Shown here piece by piece: positions 31,207 to 39,516 of a stretch of DNA of 42,132 bases. This DNA comes from Actinomadura violacea (GTDB lineage Bacteria; Actinomycetota; Actinomycetes; Streptosporangiales; Streptosporangiaceae). Location of the stretch: positions 1 through 42,132 of the forward strand of contig NZ_JAGEPF010000058.1 in assembly GCF_017573465.1 (NCBI RefSeq), read 5' to 3'. Positions within the stretch are counted from its first letter, which is position 1. Each line of letters starts with the position of its first letter. A program made the translations under genes and the position numbers. Under the pieces are notes generated by a model, which was given only the letters and a program-made list of their open reading frames with translations, did not search any database and was not told where the DNA came from.

Positions 31207-32010
31207 ATGACACTCGGAAGGATCGTGCTGACGGGGGCGGCGGGACGCGTCGGGAGCGCCGTGCGGGGGCCGCTGCGCGAGGCGGCGGACACGCTGGTGC
31301 TGGCCGACCGGGCGCCGCTGGAGGCGGAGGCGCCGAACGAGGTGGTGCACCGCACCGACCTGTCGGACGCGGTGGAGGTCGTCGCGGGCGCGGACGCGGT
31401 CGTGCACCTCGCGGGGGTGCGGGACGAGGCGCCGTTCCCCGAGCTCGTCGAGGGCAACATCCTCGGCACGCAGCGGATGCTGGAGGCGGCGCGGGTGACC
31501 GGCGTCCGGCGGGTGGTCCTGGCGAGCAGCAACCGGCTGACCGGCCTGTACCCGTCCACCGAGACGGTGTCGGCGCAGATGCCGCCGCGCCCGGACGGGA
31601 TGTACGGGGTCAGCAAGGTCGCGGTCGAGGCGCTCGCCCGGCTGTACGTCGACAAGTTCGGGCTGGACGTGGTGTGCCTGCGCATCGGCAGCCTCGACGC
31701 GCTCCCGAACGAGCCGCGGCACCTGGCGACCTGGCTGAGCCACCGGGACGCGGCGGGGTTCGTACTGGCGGCGCTGACCGTCCCGGACCCCGGTTTCCTC
31801 GCGGCGTACGCGGTGTCGGCGAACGCGCGCCGCTTCTGGGAGCTGGACGAGCGGCTCGGCTACCGGCCGCAGGACGACGCCGCGGACTTCGGCATCCCGG
31901 ACACGTTCGTCGGGCCGGGCGTCCCGCAGGGCGGCGACTTCGCGTCCCGCGAGTTCACCCTCCGGTACCTCGAGCCGGCCGCGGGCACGGAGGCCGACGC
32001 GCGAGAGTGA
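31207..32010 (+). CDS. NAD-dependent uronate-dehydrogenase-like SDR
   Basis: A 267-residue extended-type SDR. The nucleotide loop is TGAAGRVG (9-16), the ADP-pocket acidic residue is in LADR (32-35), the catalytic Tyr133/Lys137 are in MYGVSKVAVE and Ser107/Ser108 lie in LASSN. The segment RIGSLDALPNEPRHLATWLSHRD and the late YAVSANARRFWELD...GYRPQDDA match uronate dehydrogenase (Udh), which oxidises hexuronates to aldarolactones. No uronate pathway genes are near, so the assignment is by homology pattern only. ATG 31207 is preceded by GGGG but no full Shine-Dalgarno. Confidence 0.75.
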   Translation: MTLGRIVLTGAAGRVGSAVRGPLREAADTLVLADRAPLEAEAPNEVVHRTDLSDAVEVVAGADAVVHLAGVRDEAPFPELVEGNILGTQRMLEAARVTGVRRVVLASSNRLTGLYPSTETVSAQMPPRPDGMYGVSKVAVEALARLYVDKFGLDVVCLRIGSLDALPNEPRHLATWLSHRDAAGFVLAALTVPDPGFLAAYAVSANARRFWELDERLGYRPQDDAADFGIPDTFVGPGVPQGGDFASREFTLRYLEPAAGTEADARE

Positions 32011-32027
32011 CATTTGGTTCACACGGG

Positions 32028-32059
32028 AACCGGGAGACGGTTATCCTGACCTCCCGGTT
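32028..32059. promoter_or_regulatory. Inverted repeat before the TetR gene
   Basis: AACCGGGAG (32028-32036) and CTCCCGGTT (32051-32059) are perfect 9-nt arms with a 14-nt gap, 31 bp before the TetR start. It may be the autoregulatory operator or a weak terminator of the preceding gene. Confidence 0.45.
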
Positions 32060-32090
32060 ACCGGTTCCTGACGGAAAGTCGAAGGGGTCC

Positions 32091-32738
32091 ATGCCAACGT
32101 CCACGTGGTTCCGCCTCAACGTCGCCAAGCGGGAACGGGTCCTGGAGGTGGCGATGCGCGAGTTCGGGGAGCACGGGTACTCGACCGGCAGCCTGAACAC
32201 CATCGCCCGCGAGGCCGGGATCGCCAAGGGCTCGCTGTTCCAGTACTTCAGCGACAAGCTGGAGTTCTTCGCGTTCGTCTGCGACGAGGCGTCGCGCCGG
32301 ATCCGCGAGGAGATGGAGCGGCGGATCGCCCGCGTGGACTTCGACCAGGCCTTCGACGAGTGGCTGTTCGACGTGCTGTGCGACTGGACCGAGTACATGG
32401 CCGACCACCCGCTCGAGCGGTCCGTCACCGCGGCGACCAACTTCGAGCTGGACAACAGCGTCCGCTCGGTCGTCCGCGACACCGCGAACCAGCACTACCT
32501 GGGGGTCATCCATCCGACGCTGGACCTGTGGAAGGCGGAGGGCGGCATCCGCGAGGACGCCGACCTGCAGGTGCTCGCGACGACGATCCTGACGCTGCTG
32601 CCGTTCCTGGCGCTCGCCCCCTACTACGACGGCCTCGACCCGATCCACGACCTGCGCGGCCGCACGCCGGACGAGCAGCGCCCGGTGGTCCGGCAGCTCG
32701 TCGCGGGCATCCGCCCGATGTTCGCGCCGGAGAAGTGA
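32091..32738 (+). CDS. TetR/AcrR family transcriptional regulator
   Basis: A 215-residue TetR protein. The HTH is REFGEHGYSTGSLNTIAREAGIAKGSLFQYFSDKLEFFAFV (about 21-61), with the canonical GSLFQYFSDK recognition end. The C-terminal ligand domain includes FDEWLFDVLCDWTEYMADHP. AAGGGG sits just before ATG 32091. Its stop is 4 bp from the convergent stop of the F420-type gene. A perfect inverted repeat upstream is a plausible self-operator. Ligand unknown. Confidence 0.9.
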   Translation: MPTSTWFRLNVAKRERVLEVAMREFGEHGYSTGSLNTIAREAGIAKGSLFQYFSDKLEFFAFVCDEASRRIREEMERRIARVDFDQAFDEWLFDVLCDWTEYMADHPLERSVTAATNFELDNSVRSVVRDTANQHYLGVIHPTLDLWKAEGGIREDADLQVLATTILTLLPFLALAPYYDGLDPIHDLRGRTPDEQRPVVRQLVAGIRPMFAPEK

Positions 32739-32742
32739 CGCC

Positions 32743-33123
32743 CTAGCCGTCGAGGTCGGCGACGAGCACGTCCATGTAGCGGGTGACGGGCCGGATGGGG
32801 GACGGCAGCTCGGCGGCGTCGGCGGCGGTGAGCACGCGCGGACCGCTGATCCGCCGGACGCGGCCGAGCCGCTCCACGCCGCCGCGGCCGGCGGCGAGCA
32901 GGTTGCGCACCCAGTCGGTGTCGGTCCCGTACGGCAGGCCGATGATGATCCGGCCACCGCTGCGGAACGCGGTGACGGGCGTGCGGTACTCGCGTCCGGA
33001 CGTGCGGCCCTTGTGCACGATGACGGCGAGGGGCGGCAGGTAGGGGGCGTAGACGCCCTGCACGCGGTTCGTGACGGCCTTGTTGATGCGGCGCAGCCGC
33101 CGCGGCATCAGTGGCCTCGGCAT
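32743..33123 (-). CDS. Deazaflavin (F420)-dependent nitroreductase-family protein
   Basis: A 126-residue split-barrel protein of the FDOR/Ddn-like family, which uses reduced F420 to reduce quinones, fatty acids or nitro compounds. Signature elements are VIVHKGRTSGREYRTPV (34-50) and LPYGTDTDWVRNLLAAG (63-79). The start ATG 33123 has TAGGCA (33130-33135) 6 nt upstream; ATG 33108 is an alternative. It follows the monooxygenase gene on the same strand but is separated by a strong hairpin, so it probably has its own transcript. Confidence 0.85.
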   Translation of the reverse strand: MPRPLMPRRLRRINKAVTNRVQGVYAPYLPPLAVIVHKGRTSGREYRTPVTAFRSGGRIIIGLPYGTDTDWVRNLLAAGRGGVERLGRVRRISGPRVLTAADAAELPSPIRPVTRYMDVLVADLDG

Positions 33124-33138
33124 GCTCCCTGCCTAGCA

Positions 33139-33166
33139 CGCCCGGGGCGCCCCCGTGCCCCGGGCG
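33139..33166 (-). terminator. Hairpin between monooxygenase and F420-type gene
   Basis: CGCCCGGGGC (33139-33148) and GCCCCGGGCG (33157-33166) form a perfect 10-bp stem, 8-nt loop, 9 bp after the monooxygenase stop. Confidence 0.6.
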
Positions 33167-33174
33167 CGCCCTTC

Positions 33175-34638
33175 TCAGCGGGTGAGGAGGTACTCCTCGG
33201 GCCTGGCCTTGCGGTTGCCCGCCCAGAACTCGAAGGTGTGGCCGGGCCAGAGGGTGCGGTTGACGCCCTGGTCGTCGAGGTACCAGCTGCTGCAGCCGCC
33301 CTCGTTCCACACGGCGCGGCGCAGCCGGCGCTGCATCCGGTCGTTGAACCGGCGGGACGCCTCGGGCTTGGGCTCCAGCGCGTCGGCGCCCGACTCCTGC
33401 AGCAGCCGCAGGCAGCCGAGCACCTGCTGGATCTGCACCTCGATCATGAACACGACGGAGTTGTGGCCGAGGCCGGTGTTCGGGCCGAGCAGCATGAAGA
33501 AGTTCGGCATGCCCGGGATCGTGGTGCCGCGGTGCGCCTCGATGCCGTCCGCCCAGATCTCCTGGAGCTTGACGCCGTCGCGGCCGGTGACGCGCAGCTC
33601 GTTGAGGGCGTCGACGACCTTGAAGCCGGTGCCGTAGACGATGCAGTCGACCTCGTACTCCTCGCCGTCCTTGGTGACGATCGAGTTCTCCCGCACCTCG
33701 GCGATGCCGGACGTCTCGACGGTCACATTCGGGCGGGCCAGGGCCGGGTAGTAGTCGTTGGACAGCAGGACGCGCTTGCAGCCGATGGTGTAGTCCGGGG
33801 TGACCTTGGCGCGCAGCTCCGGGTCGGGGATCTGCTTGTCCAGGTGCCGGCGGGCGAGCTTCTCCTGCGGCAGCGACAGCCGCGGGTCGATGGTGAAGCC
33901 GACCGCGCGGGCCTCCAGCGCCCAGTAGATGCCGTTGCGGAACGCGCGGGCGGCGCCGGGCACCTTGGCGAACGCGGTGCGGACGGGCCTCGGGAAGGTG
34001 AAGTCGGGCTTGGGCTGGATCCACGGCGGCGTCCGCTGGAACAGCACCAGCTCGCCGGCCTCCTTGGCGATCCGCGGGACGAACTGGATCGCGGACGCGC
34101 CCGTCCCGATGACGGCGACGCGCTTGCCGGCCAGGTCGTAGGAGTGGTCCCACTCGGCGGAGTGGAACGTCGCGCCCTGGAACCTCTCGATGCCCGGCAG
34201 GTCGGGGAACGAGGGGATGTGCAGCGCGCCGATGCCGGAGATGACGGCCCGGGGGGTGAGGACGGTGCCGTCGGTGAGGGTGACGTTCCAGCGGCGGGCG
34301 TCGTCCTGGTACTCCATGGTGTCGACGGTGCTGCCGAAGCGGATGTGCTCGCGGACGCGGTACTTGTCGGCGGTGCGCTCCATGTAGGAGCGGATCTCGG
34401 GCTGCGGGGCGAACATCCGCGACCAGCCCGGGTTGAGCTCGAAGGAGAAGGAGTACATGTGCGACGGGACGTCGCAGGCGCATCCGGGATAGGTGTTGTC
34501 GTGCCAGGTCCCGCCGAGGGCCTCGCTCTTCTCCAGGATCACGAAGTCATGGAAGCCGGACTGCTTGAGCCGGATGGCCATGCCGAGCCCGGCGAAGCCG
34601 GAGCCGATGATGACGATCGCCGGGGCGCGCTCGCTCAT
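33175..34638 (-). CDS. Flavin monooxygenase of the Baeyer-Villiger type
   Basis: A 487-residue FAD/NADPH enzyme that inserts oxygen into ketones or hydroxylates lipophilic compounds. FAD-binding GSGFAGLG (12-19), the BVMO fingerprint FQGATFHSAEWD (153-164; final Asp rather than Pro), and the second nucleotide site GTGASA (178-183) are all present. The family GTWHDNTYPGCACDVPSHMYSFSF (43-66) is perfect. ATG 34638 has AAAGGA upstream. The size (487, not about 540) matches the mycobacterial EthA-type/CzcO-like group. Divergent from a TetR gene with a clear operator between, so expression is probably induced by the substrate. Confidence 0.9.
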   Translation of the reverse strand: MSERAPAIVIIGSGFAGLGMAIRLKQSGFHDFVILEKSEALGGTWHDNTYPGCACDVPSHMYSFSFELNPGWSRMFAPQPEIRSYMERTADKYRVREHIRFGSTVDTMEYQDDARRWNVTLTDGTVLTPRAVISGIGALHIPSFPDLPGIERFQGATFHSAEWDHSYDLAGKRVAVIGTGASAIQFVPRIAKEAGELVLFQRTPPWIQPKPDFTFPRPVRTAFAKVPGAARAFRNGIYWALEARAVGFTIDPRLSLPQEKLARRHLDKQIPDPELRAKVTPDYTIGCKRVLLSNDYYPALARPNVTVETSGIAEVRENSIVTKDGEEYEVDCIVYGTGFKVVDALNELRVTGRDGVKLQEIWADGIEAHRGTTIPGMPNFFMLLGPNTGLGHNSVVFMIEVQIQQVLGCLRLLQESGADALEPKPEASRRFNDRMQRRLRRAVWNEGGCSSWYLDDQGVNRTLWPGHTFEFWAGNRKARPEEYLLTR

Positions 34639-34659
34639 TTCCCGTCCTTTCGCGATAAC

Positions 34660-34686
34660 CTACTCCCGGTAAGTTACTAGGAGTAG
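34660..34686. promoter_or_regulatory. Operator between monooxygenase and TetR genes
   Basis: CTACTCC (34660-34666) and GGAGTAG (34680-34686) are perfect 7-nt arms. On the minus strand the elements TACCGTCAGTA and TACCGGGAGTA form a direct repeat across the same region. The inner AAGTTACT (34671-34678) matches the core at the MFS promoter. It is the likely binding site for the divergent TetR. Confidence 0.6.
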
Positions 34687-34722
34687 ATTACTGACGGTAG
34701 GTCCAACAGAGAGGATTCCGCT

Positions 34723-35340
34723 GTGAGTGCCGCCACACCGCCGCCCTCCCCGCGCCGCCGCCGGATGTCCCGCGCCGAGCGCGAGCGGCAGATGCTGGAC
34801 GTGGCGGAGAAGGTGTTCGGCGAGCGCGGCTACCAGGGCACCTCGATGGACGAGATCGCCGAGCGCTGCGGCGTCTCCAAGCCGATGCTCTACGAGTACT
34901 TCGGTTCCAAGGACGGCCTGCTCGTCGCGTGCGTGAGCCGCTCCAAGGCCGAGCTGCTGGACGTCACCCAGAAGGCCATGGCGGGCGCGACCGACCCCAA
35001 GGACATCCTGTGGCGCGGGATGGTCGCCTACTTCGGCTTCATGGACGCGCACAGCGAGTCGTTCGCGATGCTGCTGCGCGAGCCCGCCGCCGAGTCGCGC
35101 GAGGCCGTCGAGGCGGTGGAGGCGACCCGGCGGCAGCAGAGCGAGCTGATCTCCGGGGTGCTGGCCGCGTTCGCGCCGAACGCCGGCGGGCCCGCGATCG
35201 CCGCGTTCACCGAGATCATCATCGGCGGGTGCGAGCGGCTCGCCCAGTGGCGGACCTGGCATCCCGAGGTCGGCGTCGAGGACGCGGCGCGGCACATGAC
35301 CGACTTCTGCTGGCAGGGCCTCAGCCCCTACCTGGCCTGA
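34723..35340 (+). CDS. TetR family regulator of the monooxygenase gene
   Basis: A 205-residue TetR protein. The HTH is MLDVAEKVFGERGYQGTSMDEIAERCGVSKPMLYEYFGSKDGL (about 24-66). The N-terminal arm is Pro/Arg-rich. GTG 34723 is used because AGAGGA lies about 8 nt upstream, and the frame holds no better start. Head-to-head position with the monooxygenase gene and the operator between them point to local EthR-like control. Convergent with the next TetR gene, 4 bp between stops. Confidence 0.92.
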   Translation: MSAATPPPSPRRRRMSRAERERQMLDVAEKVFGERGYQGTSMDEIAERCGVSKPMLYEYFGSKDGLLVACVSRSKAELLDVTQKAMAGATDPKDILWRGMVAYFGFMDAHSESFAMLLREPAAESREAVEAVEATRRQQSELISGVLAAFAPNAGGPAIAAFTEIIIGGCERLAQWRTWHPEVGVEDAARHMTDFCWQGLSPYLA

Positions 35341-35344
35341 CCGG

Positions 35345-36010
35345 TCAGCGGCGGGGCAGCGCGTCGAGGGCGGTGATGAGCAGGTCGAGGCCGAACTCGA
35401 AGTCGGTCTCCGGGTCGTGGCTGGCGAGCTCCTCGCCGAGCGCGACCACGTGCGGGAACTCGGCCGCGTCCAGCTTCGCCCACGACTCGGCCTGCGTCTC
35501 GACGAGGTTGTCCAGCGTCTTCACCACGCCGGTCTCGCGCAGCTGCGCGCCGAGCGCATAGGCCATCAGCGCGCGCATGATGCGCACCGAGGTCGGGCCG
35601 TCGAAGCCGGCGGCGTCGGCGAGCGCGAGCGCCCGCTCGGCGGGCCGCAGCCCGAGCTGGGTGTCGATCCTGTGGGTGAGGACGATCGTCATGCAGCGCG
35701 GGTAGTCGTGCGCGACCTTGCGGAACGCGCGGACCAGGGCGCGCGCCCGGGTCTGCCACGGCTCGTCCGGGTCGTCCTCCAGCTCCAGGCCCGCGATGAC
35801 GTGCTCGGCGACGCCTTCGAGCAGCGCGCTCTTGTTGGGGACGTGGTTGTAGAGCGACATCACCGCGACGCCCAGCTCGGCCGCGACGCGGCGCATGGAC
35901 AGCGCGTCGGCGCCCTCCCGCTCGATCAGCCCGACCGCCGCCTGCACGATCCGCGCCCTGGTCAGGACGGGGCGCGGCGCCGGCGTGTCGGACGTCACGT
36001 CGCCGTCCAT
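35345..36010 (-). CDS. TetR-class repressor (TetR_C-type) of the diiron operon
   Basis: A 221-residue protein nearer to classical TetR than the other regulators here: the HTH is ARIVQAAVGLIEREGADALSMRRVAAELGVAVMSLYNHVPNKSALLEGV, with the SLYNHVPNK signature typical of TetR-TetO type repressors. ATG 36010 is preferred for AAGGGG upstream, though the spacing is a long 10 nt, and for loss of homology before it. It is divergent from the diiron operon, with two tandem palindromic operators in between, so it most likely represses both itself and that operon. Confidence 0.88.
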   Translation of the reverse strand: MDGDVTSDTPAPRPVLTRARIVQAAVGLIEREGADALSMRRVAAELGVAVMSLYNHVPNKSALLEGVAEHVIAGLELEDDPDEPWQTRARALVRAFRKVAHDYPRCMTIVLTHRIDTQLGLRPAERALALADAAGFDGPTSVRIMRALMAYALGAQLRETGVVKTLDNLVETQAESWAKLDAAEFPHVVALGEELASHDPETDFEFGLDLLITALDALPRR

Positions 36011-36031
36011 CGGGCCCGCCCCTTCCCGCCG

Positions 36032-36093
36032 TTGACACCCGTAAGTGCACCGTGACACGGTACGTACAACGTACGCCAGACGTACATCGTACG
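36032..36093. promoter_or_regulatory. Tandem palindromic operators of the diiron operon
   Basis: CGTAC-AAC-GTACG (36063-36075) and CGTAC-ATC-GTACG (36081-36093) are two near-identical palindromes 18 bp apart, on the same helical face. A separate palindrome CCGTG-A-CACGG lies at 36050-36060 and a -35-like TTGACA at 36032-36037. The design is typical of TetR double operators. Confidence 0.75.
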
Positions 36094-36119
36094 TGACGCG
36101 CCCTCGGGGAGGAACGCCC

Positions 36120-37226
36120 GTGTCGACCCATGACCTTTACACCGAGCCCGTCGACAAGTCCACCTGGAACATCCCCATGGCCGGCGACACCCGGTTCATT
36201 TGGGAGTACGACGACGGCCGCGACCGGCTCCTCGCCCTGTACCAGAAGGGCAAGGACAAGCAGTGGGACTCGGTCAAGCGGATCGACTGGGACCTGGAGG
36301 TCGACCCGTACGACGTCCTCGGCGTCCCGGACCAGTCCCTCGCCATCTACGGCACCAAGCACTGGGACAAGCTGACCGAGAAGCAGCGCGGCGAGCTGCG
36401 CCAGCACTCCACGTCCTGGCAGTTCTCCCAGTTCGTGCACGGCGAGCAGGGCGCGATGATCACCGCGGCCCGGATCGTCGAGGCGGTGCCCGACCTGGAC
36501 TCCAAGTTCTACTCCGCCACCCAGGCCATGGACGAGGCCCGGCACGTCGAGGTCTTCTCGAAGTTCCTGCAGGAGAAGGTCGGGATGGTCTACCCGATCA
36601 ACACCAAGCTGCAGGACCTGCTGAACGAGACCCTCACCGACTCCCGCTGGGACATGCCCTACCTCGGCATGCAGGTGCTCATCGAGGGCCTCGCGCTCGC
36701 CGCGTTCGGCGTCATCCGCGACATCACCACCAAGCCGCTGCCCAAGCAGATCCTCGCCTACGTCATGCAGGACGAGGCGCGGCACGTCGCGTTCGGGCGG
36801 CTCGCCCTGCGCGACTACTACAAGCAGCTGTCCGCCGCCGAGCTGAAGGAGCGCGAGGAGTTCGTCATCGAGGGCTGCTACCTCATGCGCGACCGCATCC
36901 GCGGCAGGGAGATCTGGACCAACTTCGGCATCGACCCGAAGGAGGTCGACGAGATGGTGGAGAACTCCCCCTACATGAAGATGTTCCAGAGCCTGCTGTT
37001 CAGCCGGATCGTCCCGTGCGTGAAGGACATCGGCCTGTGGAGCGAGCGCATCCAGCGGACCTACGACGACATGGGCGTGCTCGACATGTCCAAGGCCGAC
37101 CTCGACGCCCTGATGCACCAGGACGAGGACATCGCCGACAAGATCGACGCCGAGCGGTTCGCCGCCGAGGAGGCCGAGCGCAAGGCGGAGGTCGACGCGG
37201 TCATCGCCGACGCCGCGGCGGGCTGA
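36120..37226 (+). CDS. Ferritin-like diiron oxidoreductase
   Basis: A 368-residue four-helix-bundle protein with the complete diiron ligand set: Glu109 (HGEQG), Glu139/His142 (DEARH), Glu189 (IEGL) and Glu219/His222 (DEARH). This E-ExxH-E-ExxH pattern is shared with R2-like oxidases, acyl desaturases and other ferritin-like oxygenases; the exact reaction is not clear. The C-terminal segment (about 320-368) is charged and helical. The start GTG 36120 has GGGGAGGAA 5 nt upstream. First gene of a three-gene operon, 44 bp before the SDR. It could oxidise or hydroxylate a lipid or aromatic substrate that the SDR then oxidises or reduces. Confidence 0.85.
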   Translation: MSTHDLYTEPVDKSTWNIPMAGDTRFIWEYDDGRDRLLALYQKGKDKQWDSVKRIDWDLEVDPYDVLGVPDQSLAIYGTKHWDKLTEKQRGELRQHSTSWQFSQFVHGEQGAMITAARIVEAVPDLDSKFYSATQAMDEARHVEVFSKFLQEKVGMVYPINTKLQDLLNETLTDSRWDMPYLGMQVLIEGLALAAFGVIRDITTKPLPKQILAYVMQDEARHVAFGRLALRDYYKQLSAAELKEREEFVIEGCYLMRDRIRGREIWTNFGIDPKEVDEMVENSPYMKMFQSLLFSRIVPCVKDIGLWSERIQRTYDDMGVLDMSKADLDALMHQDEDIADKIDAERFAAEEAERKAEVDAVIADAAAG

Positions 37227-37270
37227 GTACGGTTGGAGATCATTCCGCTCGGGACATCTCGGAGGTCTGC

Positions 37271-38128
37271 ATGCCACTCGCGCACTTCGACGGGGCGCTC
37301 GCCGTGGTCACCGGCGCCGGCAGCGGGTTCGGCCGCGCCATCGCGCTCGCGCTCGCCGAGCGCGGCGCGACCGTCCTCGCGGCCGACATCGACCTGCCGT
37401 CCGCCGAGCGGACGGTGACGCTCGCCAAGACCCTCGGCCCGGGCGGCGGCGCCTACGAGGTGGACGTGGCGGACGCCGCCGCGATGGAGGCGTTCGCCGC
37501 CGAGGTGCGGCAGGCGCACCGCGTCCCCGACATCGTCGTGAACAACGCCGGGATCGCGGTCAGCGGCCCGTTCCTCGACCACGGCGTCGAGGACTGGGAC
37601 CGCATCCTCGGCGTCAACCTGTGGGGCGTCATCCACGGGTCGCGGCTGTTCGGCAAGCAGATGGTGGAGCGCGTCAACGCGCTGCCGAACAAGCCCGACA
37701 AGCCCAACCTCGGCGGGCACATCGTCAACATCGCGTCCGCCGCGGCGTTCGCGCCGACCCGGTCGCTGCCCGCCTACTGCACCACCAAGGCCGGCGTGCT
37801 GATGCTCAGCGAGTGCCTGCGCGCCGAGCTGGCGTCCTCGCGCATCGGCGTCACCGCCGTCTGCCCCGGCTTCGCCAGCACCAACATCGTCAAGAACGGC
37901 ACGTTCGTCGGCGGCGACGCCGCGCACCGCGAGCGCGTCCGCGCCCGCGGCGAGAAGGCGATCCGGATGCGCCGCTACCCGCCGGAGAAGGTCGCCGAGC
38001 GGGTCGTCGACGCCATCATCAAGAACAAGGCCGTGGTCCCGGTGAACTTCGAGGGCCGCCTGCTGCGCACCCTGTCGCGCGTCTCGCCGGCGTCCACCCG
38101 CCTGCTCGCCAGGATCCCCGTGCAATAG
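37271..38128 (+). CDS. Classical short-chain dehydrogenase/reductase
   Basis: A 285-residue SDR. Cofactor loop TGAGSGFG (14-21), NNAG (91-94), and the Ser156 / Tyr169 / Lys173 triad in NIASAAAF and YCTTK are intact. Asp39 and Asp41 in AADIDL suggest NAD(H) over NADP(H). The C-terminus (RLLRTLSRVSPASTRLLARIPVQ) is amphipathic and may touch membrane, as in lipid-modifying SDRs. GGAGG is 5 nt before ATG 37271. It sits between two diiron enzymes, consistent with redox work on one shared substrate. Confidence 0.9.
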   Translation: MPLAHFDGALAVVTGAGSGFGRAIALALAERGATVLAADIDLPSAERTVTLAKTLGPGGGAYEVDVADAAAMEAFAAEVRQAHRVPDIVVNNAGIAVSGPFLDHGVEDWDRILGVNLWGVIHGSRLFGKQMVERVNALPNKPDKPNLGGHIVNIASAAAFAPTRSLPAYCTTKAGVLMLSECLRAELASSRIGVTAVCPGFASTNIVKNGTFVGGDAAHRERVRARGEKAIRMRRYPPEKVAERVVDAIIKNKAVVPVNFEGRLLRTLSRVSPASTRLLARIPVQ

Positions 38129-38196
38129 GGCCGGCCCCGCCGTGCGGTGCACGGCCGCGCGGCCCTCCTCGACCCCCCAGGAGAGGAGAACGACCG

Positions 38197-39162
38197 ATGC
38201 CCCCCGAACTGCTCACCGATCGTCCGACCACGTGGACCGCGCGGATCCGCTGCAAGGACGGCGACCACGCGCTGGAGCTCACCGACCGGGAGGTGGTCGC
38301 CGAGCGGCTGCTGCGGACCTCGCGCAAGCACTCCTTCGACCCGGACGCGGACGTCGACTGGGACGCCCCGCAGGACCCCGACGTCTGGTACATGGCGCCG
38401 CAGCTGGCGTCGATCTACGAGACGCCGCTGTGGGACGGCCTGACGCACCGGCAGCGGGTGGAGCTGACCAAGCGGGAGATGTGCAGCATCGCCTCGTTCG
38501 GGATCTGGTCGGAGATGCTGCTGATGCAGGCGCTCGTCCAGCACGCCTACCGGAGCCGCTACGACAGCGAGCACGTCGCGTACGCGCTGACGGAGATCGC
38601 CGACGAGTGCCGGCACTCGAAGATGTTCGGCCGGATGGTGCGCACCTGCGGGCTGCGCACCCACCGCCCGCGGGCGCTGGAGTACCACTTCGCCAAGCTG
38701 GTCGGCGCCGTGTACGACCCGATGCCGATGTTCGCCGGGACGCTGGTGGTGGAGGAGTTCACCGACGCGTTCCAGCGGCTGACGTTCCCCGACGAGGGCG
38801 TGCAGCCGGTGATCCGGCAGGTCACCCGGATCCACGTGATCGAGGAGGCGCGGCACATCAGGTACGCGCGCGAGGAGCTGAAGCGGCTCGTCGCGCGCGC
38901 GTCGCCGGTGCGGCGGCGGGCGGCGGCGTACGCGCTGGCGCAGAGCACCCGGCTGATGGCCGCGCAGGTGATCCACCCGTCCTGCTACACCGCCGTCGGG
39001 CTGGACCCGAAGCTCGCCCGCCGGGTCGCGGCGCGCAGCGAGCACCGCCGGGAGACGATGGCGTGGGCGTTCCGCAAGTGCACCGCGTTCTTCGACGAGG
39101 TCGGATTCCTGGACGGCCGGGCCCGTGACGTGTGGGTTCGTGCGGGACTCGCGAAATCATAA
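38197..39162 (+). CDS. AurF-type diiron oxygenase
   Basis: A 321-residue protein of the diiron N-oxygenase (AurF) family, which oxidises aromatic amines or aldehydes or other substrates. Ligand candidates are Glu106 (WSEMLLM), Glu137/His140 (ADECRH), Glu186-187 (VVEEF), His213 and Glu217/His220 (IHVIEEARH), matching the AurF set including the extra His. The motif spacing and length fit. GGAGAGGAGAA is just before ATG 38197. Last gene of the operon; 68 bp separate it from the SDR and a strong hairpin follows. Substrate unknown. Confidence 0.85.
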   Translation: MPPELLTDRPTTWTARIRCKDGDHALELTDREVVAERLLRTSRKHSFDPDADVDWDAPQDPDVWYMAPQLASIYETPLWDGLTHRQRVELTKREMCSIASFGIWSEMLLMQALVQHAYRSRYDSEHVAYALTEIADECRHSKMFGRMVRTCGLRTHRPRALEYHFAKLVGAVYDPMPMFAGTLVVEEFTDAFQRLTFPDEGVQPVIRQVTRIHVIEEARHIRYAREELKRLVARASPVRRRAAAYALAQSTRLMAAQVIHPSCYTAVGLDPKLARRVAARSEHRRETMAWAFRKCTAFFDEVGFLDGRARDVWVRAGLAKS

Positions 39163-39516
39163 CCGGTTCCACTTCGCGGCCATTCCGTCCGGCATCGAAA
39201 CGAATTCGGTTCACAATGGCGCGGCCGAATACCGCACGGTTTTCCAATGGTCCCGGAAACGGGTACGCGAAGGGCCGCGGAGCGGGGTCCACTCCGCGGC
39301 CCCATCGACGAGAACGGGCTGCCGACCTGGGCTCACCTCACCCAGGACACTCCAACCGCGGACACGGTCACGTCGTCGACCTCCTCCTCCCCATGCACCG
39401 CAAAGCGCACCGGCCACCGGACGCGAGTGGGAGCGCGGCCGGCGCACTTCCTCCCCTTTACCGGGAACACCTTAGAAGGTCCTGACAGAAAATAAGGCGC
39501 GATCGGCCGATTCAGG
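39163..39516. other. Intergenic region with terminator
   Basis: About 350 bp of no credible gene, less GC-biased at both ends. The terminator at 39272-39302 and a palindrome ATCGGCCGAT (39502-39511) near the convergent gene's stop are the only structured parts. Short frames here have no ribosome-binding site or homology. Confidence 0.5.
39272..39302 (+). terminator. Hairpin after the diiron operon
   Basis: GGGCCGCGGAG (39272-39282) and CTCCGCGGCCC (39292-39302) are perfect 11-bp arms with a 9-nt loop, about 110 bp after the AurF stop. Confidence 0.65.

Noticed and set aside
36120..39162. Secondary-metabolite biosynthetic cluster around the AurF-type gene
   Set aside because: No polyketide, peptide, terpene or tailoring core enzymes are adjacent; a stand-alone oxidation operon fits better.
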